Shown here: piece after piece, positions 22,979 through 31,067 of the stretch
How the letters are laid out: every line of letters starts with the position of its first letter
Numbering within the stretch: the stretch's first letter is position 1
Assembly (NCBI GenBank): GCA_020072765.1
Contig: JAIQGD010000073.1
Coordinates: 1-32,744, forward strand
Origin: Terriglobia bacterium
GTDB taxonomy: Bacteria; Acidobacteriota; Terriglobia; Acidiferrales; UBA7541
Reading direction: 5' to 3'
DNA length: 32,744 nt
Made by a program: the position numbers and the translations under genes
Notes under the pieces: generated by a model
Database searches by the model: none
What the model was told of the DNA's origin: nothing
What the model saw: the letters and a program-made list of their open reading frames with translations, nothing else

Positions 22979-24064
22979 ATGCTACCGGTTCGGGTTCTCA
23001 TCGTGGACGATTCCGTGGTCGTCCGTAAGCTGTTGTGCGAAGCCCTCGCCTCGAGCGGGGAGGTCCACGTGGCCGGGACGGCTTCCAGCGGAGCGCTGGC
23101 CCTGGCCAAGATTCCGCAATTGAATCCGGACGTCATCACGCTGGACATCGAGATGCCCGGGCTGAATGGGATCCAGGTCCTCCAGCAGATCCGCAGGCTG
23201 TACCCCAAGCTGCCAGTGATCATGTTCAGCACCCTGACCGAACGGGGAGCGGCCATCACGCTGGAGGCGTTGTCGCTGGGAGCTTCCGATTACGCGCTGA
23301 AGCCGAGCAACAGCGAGAGTCTGGTCCGCGCGATGGAGCAAGTGCGGCTGGAGTTGGTCGCCAAGATCGTCTCCCTCGCCAGGGGCCGCAGCGGCGATAC
23401 CGGGCCCGGGCCGGGTGTCTCTCCGCGGAAGAGAAGACCGAGCGGCCAGCGAATCGATATTCTCGCGGTGGGCACATCCACCGGCGGCCCCAATGCGTTG
23501 GCGGCGGTGATTCCTCACCTGCCCGCGGATTTCCCCGTACCCGTGGTGGTGGTGCAACACATGCCGCCGGTGTTCACCCGGCTATTGGCGGAGCGTCTGA
23601 ATTCCTGCTCCGCACTCTCGGTGCGCGAAGGAGAAGGCGGCGAGACGATCGCACCCGGACAGGTTTGGATTGCGCGCGGCGACTATCACCTGACGGTGGC
23701 ACGGAGGGGAAGCGAGGTAGTCCTGAGCCTGAATCAGGAGCCCCCGGAAAACTCCTGCCGTCCCGCGGTGGATGTGATGTTTCGTTCGGTGGCCCAGATC
23801 TATGGTCCCAACGTGCTGGGAGTGGTGATGACCGGAATGGGTTCTGACGGCGCCCGCGGAGCGATGCACATCCGGGAAGCCGGGGGCGAAGTCGTGGTGC
23901 AGGATGAAGCGTCTTCGGTGGTGTGGGGAATGCCGGGCGCGGTGGTCAGCGCGGGGGCCGCGGACAAAATCTGCCCGCTGCAAGACATCAGCCAGGAGGT
24001 TGTCCGCCGGGTCACGTCCAGCAGAGCGCGAGCTTGTAGCGTGCCCGCGGCGCCGAGGATGTGA
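22979..24064 (+). CDS. cheB: CheB methylesterase / glutamine deamidase
   Basis: CheB demethylates receptor glutamates once phosphorylated by CheA. The 361 residues comprise a receiver domain (acidic pair near D10/D11, phosphorylation site Asp56 in TLDIEMPGLNG, Lys108) and a C-terminal esterase domain with the triad Ser167 (VGTSTGGPNA), His194 (VQHMPP) and Asp290 (MTGMGSDGA). All catalytic residues are present. The ATG at 22979 follows the hairpin region. cheR starts 43 bases downstream. Confidence 0.95.
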   Translation: MLPVRVLIVDDSVVVRKLLCEALASSGEVHVAGTASSGALALAKIPQLNPDVITLDIEMPGLNGIQVLQQIRRLYPKLPVIMFSTLTERGAAITLEALSLGASDYALKPSNSESLVRAMEQVRLELVAKIVSLARGRSGDTGPGPGVSPRKRRPSGQRIDILAVGTSTGGPNALAAVIPHLPADFPVPVVVVQHMPPVFTRLLAERLNSCSALSVREGEGGETIAPGQVWIARGDYHLTVARRGSEVVLSLNQEPPENSCRPAVDVMFRSVAQIYGPNVLGVVMTGMGSDGARGAMHIREAGGEVVVQDEASSVVWGMPGAVVSAGAADKICPLQDISQEVVRRVTSSRARACSVPAAPRM

Positions 24065-24107
24065 CGTCATCGGAGAGGCAGGCCCCGGAGCGGAGCGGGA
24101 TGACCTT

Positions 24108-25016
24108 GTGGGAATAGGCACAGCCAAGCCGGTAACGCAGTCCGATGCCACGGATCTGCGAGATCCCGCGTACTTGAAGATCCGCGACGTGATCTACCAA
24201 GTCTCGGGCATCTACCAGCCGGAAGAAAAACTGTACCTGCTGGCCTCTCGTTGCGCAGGACGCATGGGCGCGGTAAATGCCAAGACGCCCGCTGAATACC
24301 TGGAGCACCTCACCGTCCGCGCCAACCGGGAAGCGGAACTGCGGCTGCTGCTGAACGAAATCACGATTGGGGAAACGTACATGTTTCGCAGCCCAGCCCA
24401 ACTGGAGGCGCTGCGCCGCGTGATTCTTCCCCAGATTCTGGAAGCCAAGAGCGCCCTGGGTTTCAAGCGTCTCCACTTATGGAGTGCGGGTTGCTCGACG
24501 GGAGAAGAAGCCTACACGCTGTCCATGTTTCTGCGGGAAGAAAGCGAAGCGATGCTGAAGGGGTGGACCGTCGACATTCTGGCCACCGACTTGAACGACC
24601 ACTCGCTCACGGTGGCCAAGGCCGGAATCTATGGGGAATACGCGCTGCGCAGCACCACGGAACTGCTCAGAAGAAAGTACTTCAAGCCCCACGACGACAA
24701 GCGGCTGCAAGTCACCGACCCGCTCAAGTCGCTGATCCGGTTTGAGCGCGTCAACCTGCGTGACGACAGCAAGATGACCTTCTTCAAAGGCATGGACATC
24801 ATCTTCTGCTGCAATGTGCTCATCTATTTTGATCTCAACTCGAAGCGCAAGGTCATGCAGCACTTCTATTCCAATCTGCTGCCCGGCGGTTACTTGTTCC
24901 TGGGTCACGCAGAATCTCTCTATCAGGTGGATGATCGATTTCACCTGGTGCACTTCCCGGGGGCCATCGGGTACTGGAAACCGCCCGTCGGGTACACCGG
25001 CGGAGGCAAACCATGA
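24108..25016 (+). CDS. cheR: CheR chemoreceptor methyltransferase
   Basis: CheR methylates receptor glutamates with S-adenosylmethionine. An N-terminal helical domain (YLKIRDVIYQVSGIYQPEEK; LLLNEITIGETYMFR) precedes the methyltransferase domain (LWSAGCSTGEEAYTLSM; ILATDLNDHSL; IIFCCNVLIYFD). I chose the GTG at 24108, which gives 302 residues, near the family's usual 270-290; the open frame extends upstream into cheB without similarity. The stop TGA overlaps the ATG of the HDOD gene, so the two are coupled. Confidence 0.93.
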   Translation: MGIGTAKPVTQSDATDLRDPAYLKIRDVIYQVSGIYQPEEKLYLLASRCAGRMGAVNAKTPAEYLEHLTVRANREAELRLLLNEITIGETYMFRSPAQLEALRRVILPQILEAKSALGFKRLHLWSAGCSTGEEAYTLSMFLREESEAMLKGWTVDILATDLNDHSLTVAKAGIYGEYALRSTTELLRRKYFKPHDDKRLQVTDPLKSLIRFERVNLRDDSKMTFFKGMDIIFCCNVLIYFDLNSKRKVMQHFYSNLLPGGYLFLGHAESLYQVDDRFHLVHFPGAIGYWKPPVGYTGGGKP

Positions 25017-25921
25017 ACACGCGCCGCCTCGAGGAGATCCGTCCCAAAATCAAAGCCTTGGAGGCGATGCCGGCGGTGCCGACGATCGTCCAACCGCTCA
25101 CTTCCATGCTCCGGCTACCCCCAGAGGAAGTGGATATGGAACGGGTAGTCGAGCTGGTCTCTTACGACTCGACGATTGCGGCCCAGTGCCTGCGAATGGC
25201 CAACTCGCCGTTGTTCGGGCGGCGGGACACCGAAACGGTGCGCAGCGCGGTGTTGGCGCTGGGCCTAAAGCGCGTGGAGGCCATTTTGCTCGGCTGCTGT
25301 CTAAGCAGGATCGTGCCGGCCGATAAGTGGGCCTTCGACGCGGCAACGTTCTGGCGCCACTCCTTGGGTTGTGCGCTGGTGAGCAGCAAAATGGCCAAGC
25401 TGATCGGATATCCCGATCCGGAGAAAGCCTACCTGGCGGGCCTGCTGCACGACCTGGGAATCCTGGTCAACATGATCGCATGCACGGAGGATTTTCGCGC
25501 GTGCCTCCAGGCAGCGCGCGACGGGCGCGTGGCACTCCACCGATGTGAGGAGGAACATCTGGGCTTCACCCACTGTCAAAGCGGGAAGATATTGGCCGAA
25601 CACTGGAATTTTTCCGCCGATGTGATTGCCGCGATCGAGTTTCATCACCATATTGTGCCGGAGTCAGCAGCCCGGCCCCTGGTATCGCTTGTCTATCTCA
25701 GTGATTCGTTGTGCCGATTGCGCGACTTAGGATACGGATACTACGAAGCCATGGGCGTGGATCTTGCCGGGGACGCCGCGTGGACGGCGCTGGTCGAACA
25801 CTACCCGGCGCTTGCCAAGGTGGACTTGGCGCGGCTCACGATGGACATCGATGGAGCGATGGAAGAGATCGTCGCGATTGTGGACGCGGTATTCAGTCCC
25901 GGGCAACCGGCGGCAGAATGA
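25013..25921 (+). CDS. HDOD-domain signalling protein
   Basis: The 302-residue protein has an N-terminal HDOD core (LEAMPAVPTIVQPLTSML; LVSYDSTIAAQCLRMANSPLFG; RSAVLALGLKRVEAILLG) and a HD-like half (HSLGCALVSSKMAKL; AGLLHDLGILV; AIEFHHHIVP). HDOD proteins act as regulatory partners in motility and signalling networks; many lack enzyme activity. Translational coupling to cheR suggests a role in the same chemosensory output. It is the last gene of the che operon, 33 bases before a convergent tRNA gene. Confidence 0.9.
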   Translation: MNTRRLEEIRPKIKALEAMPAVPTIVQPLTSMLRLPPEEVDMERVVELVSYDSTIAAQCLRMANSPLFGRRDTETVRSAVLALGLKRVEAILLGCCLSRIVPADKWAFDAATFWRHSLGCALVSSKMAKLIGYPDPEKAYLAGLLHDLGILVNMIACTEDFRACLQAARDGRVALHRCEEEHLGFTHCQSGKILAEHWNFSADVIAAIEFHHHIVPESAARPLVSLVYLSDSLCRLRDLGYGYYEAMGVDLAGDAAWTALVEHYPALAKVDLARLTMDIDGAMEEIVAIVDAVFSPGQPAAE

Positions 25922-25954
25922 GCAGCAGTGATCAATTAAATCAAGGGTTGTTGA

Positions 25955-26028
25955 TGGAGCGGGCGATGGGAATCGAACCCACGTCCGAAGCTTGGGAAGC
26001 TTCTATACTGCCATTGTACGACGCCCGC
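25955..26028 (-). tRNA. tRNA-Gly (anticodon CCC)
   Basis: Read on the minus strand, a 74-base cloverleaf is complete. The acceptor stem is GCGGGCG/CGCCCGC, the D arm GTAC/GTAT with an AATGGCA loop, the anticodon stem GAAGC/GCTTC with loop TTCCCAA, the variable loop GGAC, and the T arm GTGGG/CCCAT with TTCGATT. The discriminator base is T, and CCA is encoded. The anticodon CCC reads GGG glycine codons. It is convergent with the HDOD gene. Confidence 0.95.
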
Positions 26029-26542
26029 TCGCGAAGCAACTGCAGGAAGAATAACATTGCTGTCGCCGGAGGCGCAAGAAGCGAGGCGCATCGGTGATTC
26101 CATGGCCGAGCTGCTCGTGTGGTGTCCCCGAAATAGCTCGCAAATCTTACCGCCCGGCCGGGCGCAGCCCCGATTGACTTCATCGGGGCGCAGCAAGCAG
26201 CGCCCCTACAGCGGAGTACGAACTGTGAACTATGGGCCGTCATTTACGAGACGCAATATAGTGGTGCGGAAAGCTCAGGAAGGCCAGGGCCTGCCTGGCG
26301 CGCTGTTTCAATTTGGCACCCTTTCGGATGCCACGCGTTAACCGGTAGTTCCGGGATTGTACCCGCCTCCGAGTGGATCGCCTCATGAAAGCAGTCTGGT
26401 TATCTGATGGCGACGGGCGTCTGGCCGATATCTTTCAATGTGGGTTTCCACGGGCATGCCGAAGGCTGGGAGATCGTCCGCCGTAAATCGCTCTGTTTAA
26501 GCCATCGCAATTCAAGACCGCACATCCGGCAGGGGTGAATAC
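26029..26542. other. 514-base spacer between tRNA-Gly and the CpaE-like gene
   Basis: It must contain the tRNA promoter (minus strand) and the promoter of the CpaE-like gene (plus strand), but neither shows convincing boxes. A cluster of palindromes lies at 26151-26206. Short open frames cross these palindromes and show no similarity to known proteins. No integrase, direct tRNA-end repeat or RNA gene was seen. Confidence 0.5.
26151..26206. repeat. cluster of three adjacent/overlapping palindromes (REP-like)
   Basis: In order: a perfect 14-base palindrome CGCCCGGCCGGGCG (26151-26164); an 8-bp hairpin GCCCCGAT (26167-26174) with ATCGGGGC (26182-26189); and a 7-bp hairpin GGGGCGC (26185-26191) with GCGCCCC (26200-26206), which overlaps the previous arm. 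The two hairpins cannot form together. The GGGGCGC..GCGCCCC unit looks like a dispersed extragenic palindrome. Confidence 0.65.
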
Positions 26543-27334
26543 ATGGGGGAGACAACGACAATTGTGACCGGTTCGAAAGGGGGCGTGGGCACCACCACGG
26601 TGGCACTGAATGTCGGGGTGCAGCTGGCCATGCAGACGCGGAAGCGCGTGGTGTTGCTGGATTTGGCGCGGCCGTTCGGCCAGATCTCCCTGATGCTGGA
26701 CCTGAATCCGCGTTTCACAATTCTGGACGCGCTCGAGCGCATTGAGCGATTGGATGAGCCGCTGCTGGCCACGCTCGCCGCGCGGCATAAGACGGGCGTG
26801 GAAATCCTGGCGGGTCCGCGCCACGCGCCCATGAAGGCGGAGCAGCGCCAGAGCGTGACGATCCAGGCGCTGACGCGGCTGGTGGAGTTGGCCGGCCGCG
26901 CCTATGACTTTGCGGTCGTGGACATGGGCGTCGTGAACGCCGCGGAATGGGCGCCGGTCCTGGCGGCGGCCGGGACCACGCTGCTGGTGGCCGAGCCAAG
27001 CGTGCTGGCGCTGGGCATGATCGAGCGGCACATGGCCGCCGCCGCGCCGGCGGGCCTGGATTGCCAGCGTATTCACATCGTCATCAACCGCTGGCGGCAG
27101 AATGACGACGAAGCGCTGGCCGCGTTTCAACATAAGCACGGCCGCCCCATCCTGATGCGCCTGCCCAACGACTACCGGCAGGTGACCGAGGCCGTGACGC
27201 TGGGCATGCCGCTGGCGGGCAGCGCCAATAATTTCCTCCTGGGCCGCTACCGCGATCTGGCCGCGTGGCTTGCCGGCTCGGCGGGCGGCGGGCACGGCCG
27301 CCGCGCGGGCACGAGCGTCCCCGTCGCGCAATAA
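26543..27334 (+). CDS. CpaE/MinD-like P-loop ATPase
   Basis: The 263-residue protein is a ParA/MinD-superfamily ATPase closest in pattern to CpaE/TadZ. It has a deviant Walker A, GSKGGVGTTTVALNVG (10-25), with the signature Lys but Thr where the second P-loop Lys is usual, then VVLLDLARPFGQISLMLDL (Walker A') and FAVVDMG (Walker B). No receiver or FHA domain precedes it and no cpaF/tad genes are nearby, so it is an orphan. AGGGGTG precedes the ATG. The last 17 or so codons (from 27284) coincide with a dispersed GC-rich repeat, so the C-terminus may be recently acquired. The cellular role is unknown; polar positioning or pilus work would be the family guess. Confidence 0.8.
   Translation: MGETTTIVTGSKGGVGTTTVALNVGVQLAMQTRKRVVLLDLARPFGQISLMLDLNPRFTILDALERIERLDEPLLATLAARHKTGVEILAGPRHAPMKAEQRQSVTIQALTRLVELAGRAYDFAVVDMGVVNAAEWAPVLAAAGTTLLVAEPSVLALGMIERHMAAAAPAGLDCQRIHIVINRWRQNDDEALAAFQHKHGRPILMRLPNDYRQVTEAVTLGMPLAGSANNFLLGRYRDLAAWLAGSAGGGHGRRAGTSVPVAQ
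27284..27323. repeat. dispersed GC-rich repeat, copy 2, inside the CpaE-like gene's 3' end
   Basis: GGCGGCGGGCAC (27284-27295) and ACGAGCGTCCCCG (27311-27323) repeat the two blocks found at 10327-10372. Here they are translated as the Gly/Arg-rich tail of the ATPase. Confidence 0.55.
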
Positions 27335-27445
27335 TCCACGCCGCAGGTGCTGGGAAGTGAGATACTCCGGGCTGGGGAAGGCCGGCGGCCGGGGCAGCGA
27401 GTTGGGGGATGCGGGCAATTAATGGATTGTAGTACCAGAATAGTG

Positions 27446-27475
27446 TTGACACGCCTTCCGTCCGCGCCGTACAAT
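27446..27475 (+). promoter_or_regulatory. sigma70-like promoter of the bzdNOPQ operon
   Basis: A perfect TTGACA (27446-27451) and TACAAT (27470-27475, 5/6 match) are 18 bases apart. Transcription would start near 27482, leaving a GC-rich leader of about 130 bases. No clear operator palindrome overlaps it, in contrast to the hcr promoter. Confidence 0.65.
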
Positions 27476-27615
27476 CGCCTCATTGAATGGCACCCCCGCC
27501 GGCAACACGGGCGTGGGCCAGTCAGCGGGTCAGCGCCAGGGCCGGACGAAGTGGTTGGGGGCCGTAGCAGGCGCACGACCCAGGTCGCGGACGCGCCGCG
27601 AGGGAGGTGGCAACG

Positions 27616-28797
27616 GTGGCAACGACGCCGGTACAAGAAGCAACCAGGCTGCATGCGATTTTCGAGTCCTGCCGCGAGATTACCCAGGATGTGGAATTTT
27701 CCGCCGCCAAGCAATGGCTGGCCGAGCATCCGGGGCGCAAGGCCATCGGCTGTTTCCCCATCTACTGCCCGGTGGAGCTGATTCACGCCTGCCGGATGCT
27801 GCCGCTGGGGATCATCGGGGCGGGCAACCAGATTGAGATCACCTACGCCGACTCGCGCTTCCAGTCGTTCGTGTGCTCGATCGTGAAGAGCACCCTGGAG
27901 CTGGGGTTCACCAAGCGGCTGGAGTTCGTGGAAGGGATGCTGTTCCACAACATCTGCGATCCGGCGCGCAACCTGGCCAGCGTGTTCATCCGGAATTTCC
28001 CCGGGATGTTCGTGGATTACATTCACTTCCCGCAGAATTTCGCGTCGCCGCTGGGCATGCAGTACCTCCAGAAGGAATATCGGAGGATTCTCGATGCCTT
28101 GCAGGAGCGGTCGGGCTACAAGCCCACGGCCGAGGATCTGAACCGCAGCATCCAGCTGTACAACCGGATTCGCGCGGCGCTGCGGGAACTCTACCGGCTG
28201 CGTTCGGAGAAGCCGCATCTGATTTCCGCCGCGGAACAGTTTTTGCTGACGCGCGCGGGGACGCTGATGTCGCCGGAGAAGAACGTGGAAATGTTGGAAG
28301 AAGTTCTGGCGGCGCTGCCTACGCGTGCGACGCGGCCCAAGGACCGGATTCGCGTGGTGCTGGAAGGGTCGTTCTGCGAACTTCCTCCCGTGGCCCTGAT
28401 CGAGACGATCGAGGAGGCGGGGTGTTACATCCTGGACGACGACTTCCTGCGGGGCTGGAGATGGTTCACGCAAGAGGTTCCGATCGAGGCCAACCCGCTG
28501 CATGCGCTGGCCGAGAGCTATTCGGAGCGGGCCTATTATTCGGGCTCGAAGCATGATTCGCGGGAGGTCAAGGCGGCGCATCTGATCAAGATGGCGCAGG
28601 ATCAGAAGGCGGATGCGGTGGTCATCATGGCGGCGAAGTTCTGCGAGCCGGCGCTGTTTGATTACGCGCTGTACCGCAAGGCTCTGGACGACGCCAAGAT
28701 TCCGCACCTGCTTCTGGAATTCGAGGAGAAGACGTGGATTTTCGACCGCGCGCGTTCCGAAGCGGAAACATTCGTCGAGTCCCTGTTGTTTGACTGA
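27616..28797 (+). CDS. bzdN: benzoyl-CoA reductase subunit BzdN/BcrC-like
   Basis: This is one of the two Fe-S subunits that form the active-site half of class I, ATP-dependent benzoyl-CoA reductase, of the 2-hydroxyacyl-CoA dehydratase D-component family. It reduces benzoyl-CoA to cyclohexa-1,5-diene-1-carboxyl-CoA. The 393 residues include GCFPIYCPVELIHACRMLP near the N-terminus, Cys87 (FQSFVCSIVKS) and Cys114 (HNICDPARN) at places where the family binds its cluster. I chose the GTG at 27616: GGGAGG lies eight bases upstream. A GTG nine bases earlier belongs to a direct duplication of GTGGCAACG. It is the first gene of the operon; bzdO follows after 30 bases. Confidence 0.85.
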   Translation: MATTPVQEATRLHAIFESCREITQDVEFSAAKQWLAEHPGRKAIGCFPIYCPVELIHACRMLPLGIIGAGNQIEITYADSRFQSFVCSIVKSTLELGFTKRLEFVEGMLFHNICDPARNLASVFIRNFPGMFVDYIHFPQNFASPLGMQYLQKEYRRILDALQERSGYKPTAEDLNRSIQLYNRIRAALRELYRLRSEKPHLISAAEQFLLTRAGTLMSPEKNVEMLEEVLAALPTRATRPKDRIRVVLEGSFCELPPVALIETIEEAGCYILDDDFLRGWRWFTQEVPIEANPLHALAESYSERAYYSGSKHDSREVKAAHLIKMAQDQKADAVVIMAAKFCEPALFDYALYRKALDDAKIPHLLLEFEEKTWIFDRARSEAETFVESLLFD

Positions 28798-28827
28798 AGC
28801 ATTCGAGCGCAGATCCAGGAGGGAAGC

Positions 28828-30105
28828 ATGGCTCAGCCAGCACCGAAATCCGATTATCAGGGCAAGCTGCACAACCTGCAGAAGGACATGATTGGGCGTT
28901 ACTACGACAGCCTGACGGCCGCGTCGGAAGGACGGGGCAAGAAGGCCGTCTACATGATGGTCAGCGGCAACCCGGTAGAGCTGATTCAGGCGTTCGACAT
29001 GCTCCCGGTCTATCCGGAGGTCAACGCCCTGCAATTGGCGGTGAAGAAGCAGTCGCTGCCGCACATCCTGGCGGCGGAGGAGATGGGGTACTCCACCGAC
29101 AACTGCGCCTACGTGAAGGCGGACGTGGGGATGTATTTTGCGGGGCGCAAGACGCCGTTCGCGACGATTCCCGAGCCCGACCTGATTCTGTGCAATTACG
29201 TCGGCTGCAACGTCTACCTTCAATGGTTCGAGCACCTGGCGGAGTTTTCCAAGAAGCCCATTTACAATCTGGACGTTCCGTTCAGCCGCAACATGGTGAG
29301 CGACGAGCCCTCCGACGATGACGTGAGCTACGTGGTCAAGCAACTGGAGGAGCTCATCGAGATCTGCGAGCGGATGACCGGCAAGTCGCTGGACTTCAAG
29401 AAATTGCAGCGCATCACCGAGCTTTCCGGCGAGACCGGGCATCTGTGGTCGGAGATCAAGAAGCTGACGCGGGAGCGCCCGGCGCCCTTCGACGCCTATT
29501 TCGACTCGGTGATGATGATGGCGCCGCTGTACTGCCTGCGCGGCACCGAGGACGGGCTGTGGTTCTTCCAGGAAGCCTACAAGGAGATGAAGAAGCGGGC
29601 GGAGATGCGCGAGGGCCCGTTGCCGGAGGAGAAGTTCCGCATCGTGATCGAAGGGCCTCCACCCTGGCCGTATCTGCGGCAGTTCCGGGACATGTTCTCG
29701 CGGTGGGGCGCCGTGGCCATCGCCTCGACGTACTCGACCGTGGGCGGGATCTGGGAATTCGGATTCCAGCATGACCCGCTGCGGCCGATCGAGAGCATGG
29801 CCAAGCACATGCTGCAATTCAACCTGTGCAACCGCAACTTCCTGCAGCGGTATCAGCAGATCAAGGACTACATCGACCAGTGGGGCGCCGACGCGCTGGT
29901 CATCCACTCGGTGAAGAGCTGCCGGTTGTTTTCGGCGGGCCAGGGCGATATGCGGGAATACTTCACCAAGCAACTGGGCGTGCCGACGCTGCTGGTCGAA
30001 TCGGACATCGAGGACCCGCGGTATTTCGCCGAAGCGCAGATTCGCAACCGCGTGGACGCCTTCTTCGAATCGCTCGAACATCAGAGGATGCTGGTCAAGA
30101 AATAG
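28828..30105 (+). CDS. bzdO: benzoyl-CoA reductase subunit BzdO/BcrB-like
   Basis: This is the partner Fe-S subunit of BzdN. Its 425 residues belong to the same dehydratase-like family; the N-terminal domain holds [20 protein letters not shown], Cys93 (STDNCAYVK), Cys122 and Cys127 ([12 protein letters not shown]). [19 protein letters not shown] and [15 protein letters not shown] lie in the C-terminal half. The size fits BzdO (about 450 residues). GGAGGG is five bases before the ATG. The pairing with two different activator-type ATPases downstream is what separates it from 2-hydroxyacyl-CoA dehydratases, which use one homodimeric activator. Confidence 0.86.
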   Translation: MAQPAPKSDYQGKLHNLQKDMIGRYYDSLTAASEGRGKKAVYMMVSGNPVELIQAFDMLPVYPEVNALQLAVKKQSLPHILAAEEMGYSTDNCAYVKADVGMYFAGRKTPFATIPEPDLILCNYVGCNVYLQWFEHLAEFSKKPIYNLDVPFSRNMVSDEPSDDDVSYVVKQLEELIEICERMTGKSLDFKKLQRITELSGETGHLWSEIKKLTRERPAPFDAYFDSVMMMAPLYCLRGTEDGLWFFQEAYKEMKKRAEMREGPLPEEKFRIVIEGPPPWPYLRQFRDMFSRWGAVAIASTYSTVGGIWEFGFQHDPLRPIESMAKHMLQFNLCNRNFLQRYQQIKDYIDQWGADALVIHSVKSCRLFSAGQGDMREYFTKQLGVPTLLVESDIEDPRYFAEAQIRNRVDAFFESLEHQRMLVKK

Positions 30106-30110
30106 GAGCG

Positions 30111-30128
30111 GGCCGGCGAAGGCCGGCC
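30111..30128. repeat. GC-rich hairpin between bzdO and bzdP
   Basis: GGCCGGC (30111-30117) pairs with GCCGGCC (30122-30128) around a GAAG loop, starting six bases after the bzdO stop. There is no T-run. It may stabilise the upstream bzdNO part of the message or lower read-through to bzdPQ. Confidence 0.5.
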
Positions 30129-30154
30129 GCGGGAATCAGGAAAGGCAGGGCGAC

Positions 30155-30982
30155 ATGATCTACGCAGGCGGAGTGGACGTCGGATCGACGCAGACCAAGG
30201 CCATTGTGCTGTCCGAGGAGCGCAAGATCATCGGCCGCGCTCTGATCAACACGGGGGCCATGGTCTCCCAGGCGGCCGAGCGCGCGTTTCGCGAGGCCGC
30301 GGCCGATGCGGGCATCGCCGCGGGAAGCGCGGCCTACGTGGTGGGCACCGGCTACGGGCGGTACAAGGTGACGTTCGGCAACGCGCAAATCACGGAGATC
30401 TCGTGCCACGCGCGCGGCGCGAATTTCCTGTTCCCCAAGACCCGCACGGTGATCGACATGGGAGGGCAGGACGCCAAAGGCATCCGGGTCGGCGAAGACG
30501 GAGACGTCAAGGACTTCGTGATGAACGACAAGTGCGCGGCCGGCACGGGGCGCTTCTTGTCCAACGCCGCGGAGACCGCGGGTCTCACGCTGGACAACAT
30601 GGGCCCGATTTCGCTGCAGTGCAAGAAGCCGGTGCGGCTGAGCACGGTCTGCGCCGTGTTCGTGGAGTCCGACATCATGTCGTACCTGGCCGAGGGCAAG
30701 ACCGTGCCGGACATTCTGGGCGGGGTGCACAGCGCTATCGCCGCGCGGACGGTGGCCCTGGTGCGCCGCGTGGGCATCGAGCCGGAGATCACCTTCACCG
30801 GCGGCGTGTCGCGGAATATCGGCATGGTGAAGGCGCTGGAGGAGAAGCTGGGGTTTCCTGTCAACGTCTGCGACGACTCGCACTTCATCGGCGCGATCGG
30901 CGCGGCGATTTTTGCGCTGGAGCGGGCCCTGACCGGCGGCGTGGCGGCCACCTCCGGGGCGGACAAAGCAGCCAAGAAATAG
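30155..30982 (+). CDS. bzdP: benzoyl-CoA reductase ATPase subunit, BzdP-like
   Basis: This is an ATP-hydrolysing electron activator subunit of the BcrA/BadF/HgdC family (ASKHA fold). The 275 residues show phosphate-1 [10 protein letters not shown] (6-15), phosphate-2 DMGGQDAK (101-108), and two cysteines, Cys127 (NDKCAAGTG) and Cys166 ([11 protein letters not shown]), that bridge a [4Fe-4S] cluster between the two ATPase subunits. Together with BzdQ it drives low-potential electrons from ferredoxin into BzdNO. Both ATPase subunits are short, as in the Azoarcus Bzd type and unlike the long BcrA of Thauera. The naming of P versus Q rests on gene order. Confidence 0.82.
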   Translation: MIYAGGVDVGSTQTKAIVLSEERKIIGRALINTGAMVSQAAERAFREAAADAGIAAGSAAYVVGTGYGRYKVTFGNAQITEISCHARGANFLFPKTRTVIDMGGQDAKGIRVGEDGDVKDFVMNDKCAAGTGRFLSNAAETAGLTLDNMGPISLQCKKPVRLSTVCAVFVESDIMSYLAEGKTVPDILGGVHSAIAARTVALVRRVGIEPEITFTGGVSRNIGMVKALEEKLGFPVNVCDDSHFIGAIGAAIFALERALTGGVAATSGADKAAKK

Positions 30983-31067
30983 CCGGCGATGCCCGGCGCT
31001 TCGGACGGGGCGCGGGCGTTCGGGATTCGAGGAAGGGAAGTCATACTGAGAGCGACAGGGGTGTTCC

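Noticed and set aside
25955-26230. tRNA-Gly as an integration site of a mobile element
   Set aside because: No integrase, no repeat of the tRNA 3' end and no foreign gene cargo follow; only extragenic palindromes were seen.
27247-30081. A 944-codon open frame on the minus strand opposite the CpaE-like gene, bzdN and bzdO
   Set aside because: It mirrors the codon structure of well-recognised plus-strand genes in GC-rich DNA. Its translation is His/Arg/Leu-rich with no known domain and no ribosome binding site.
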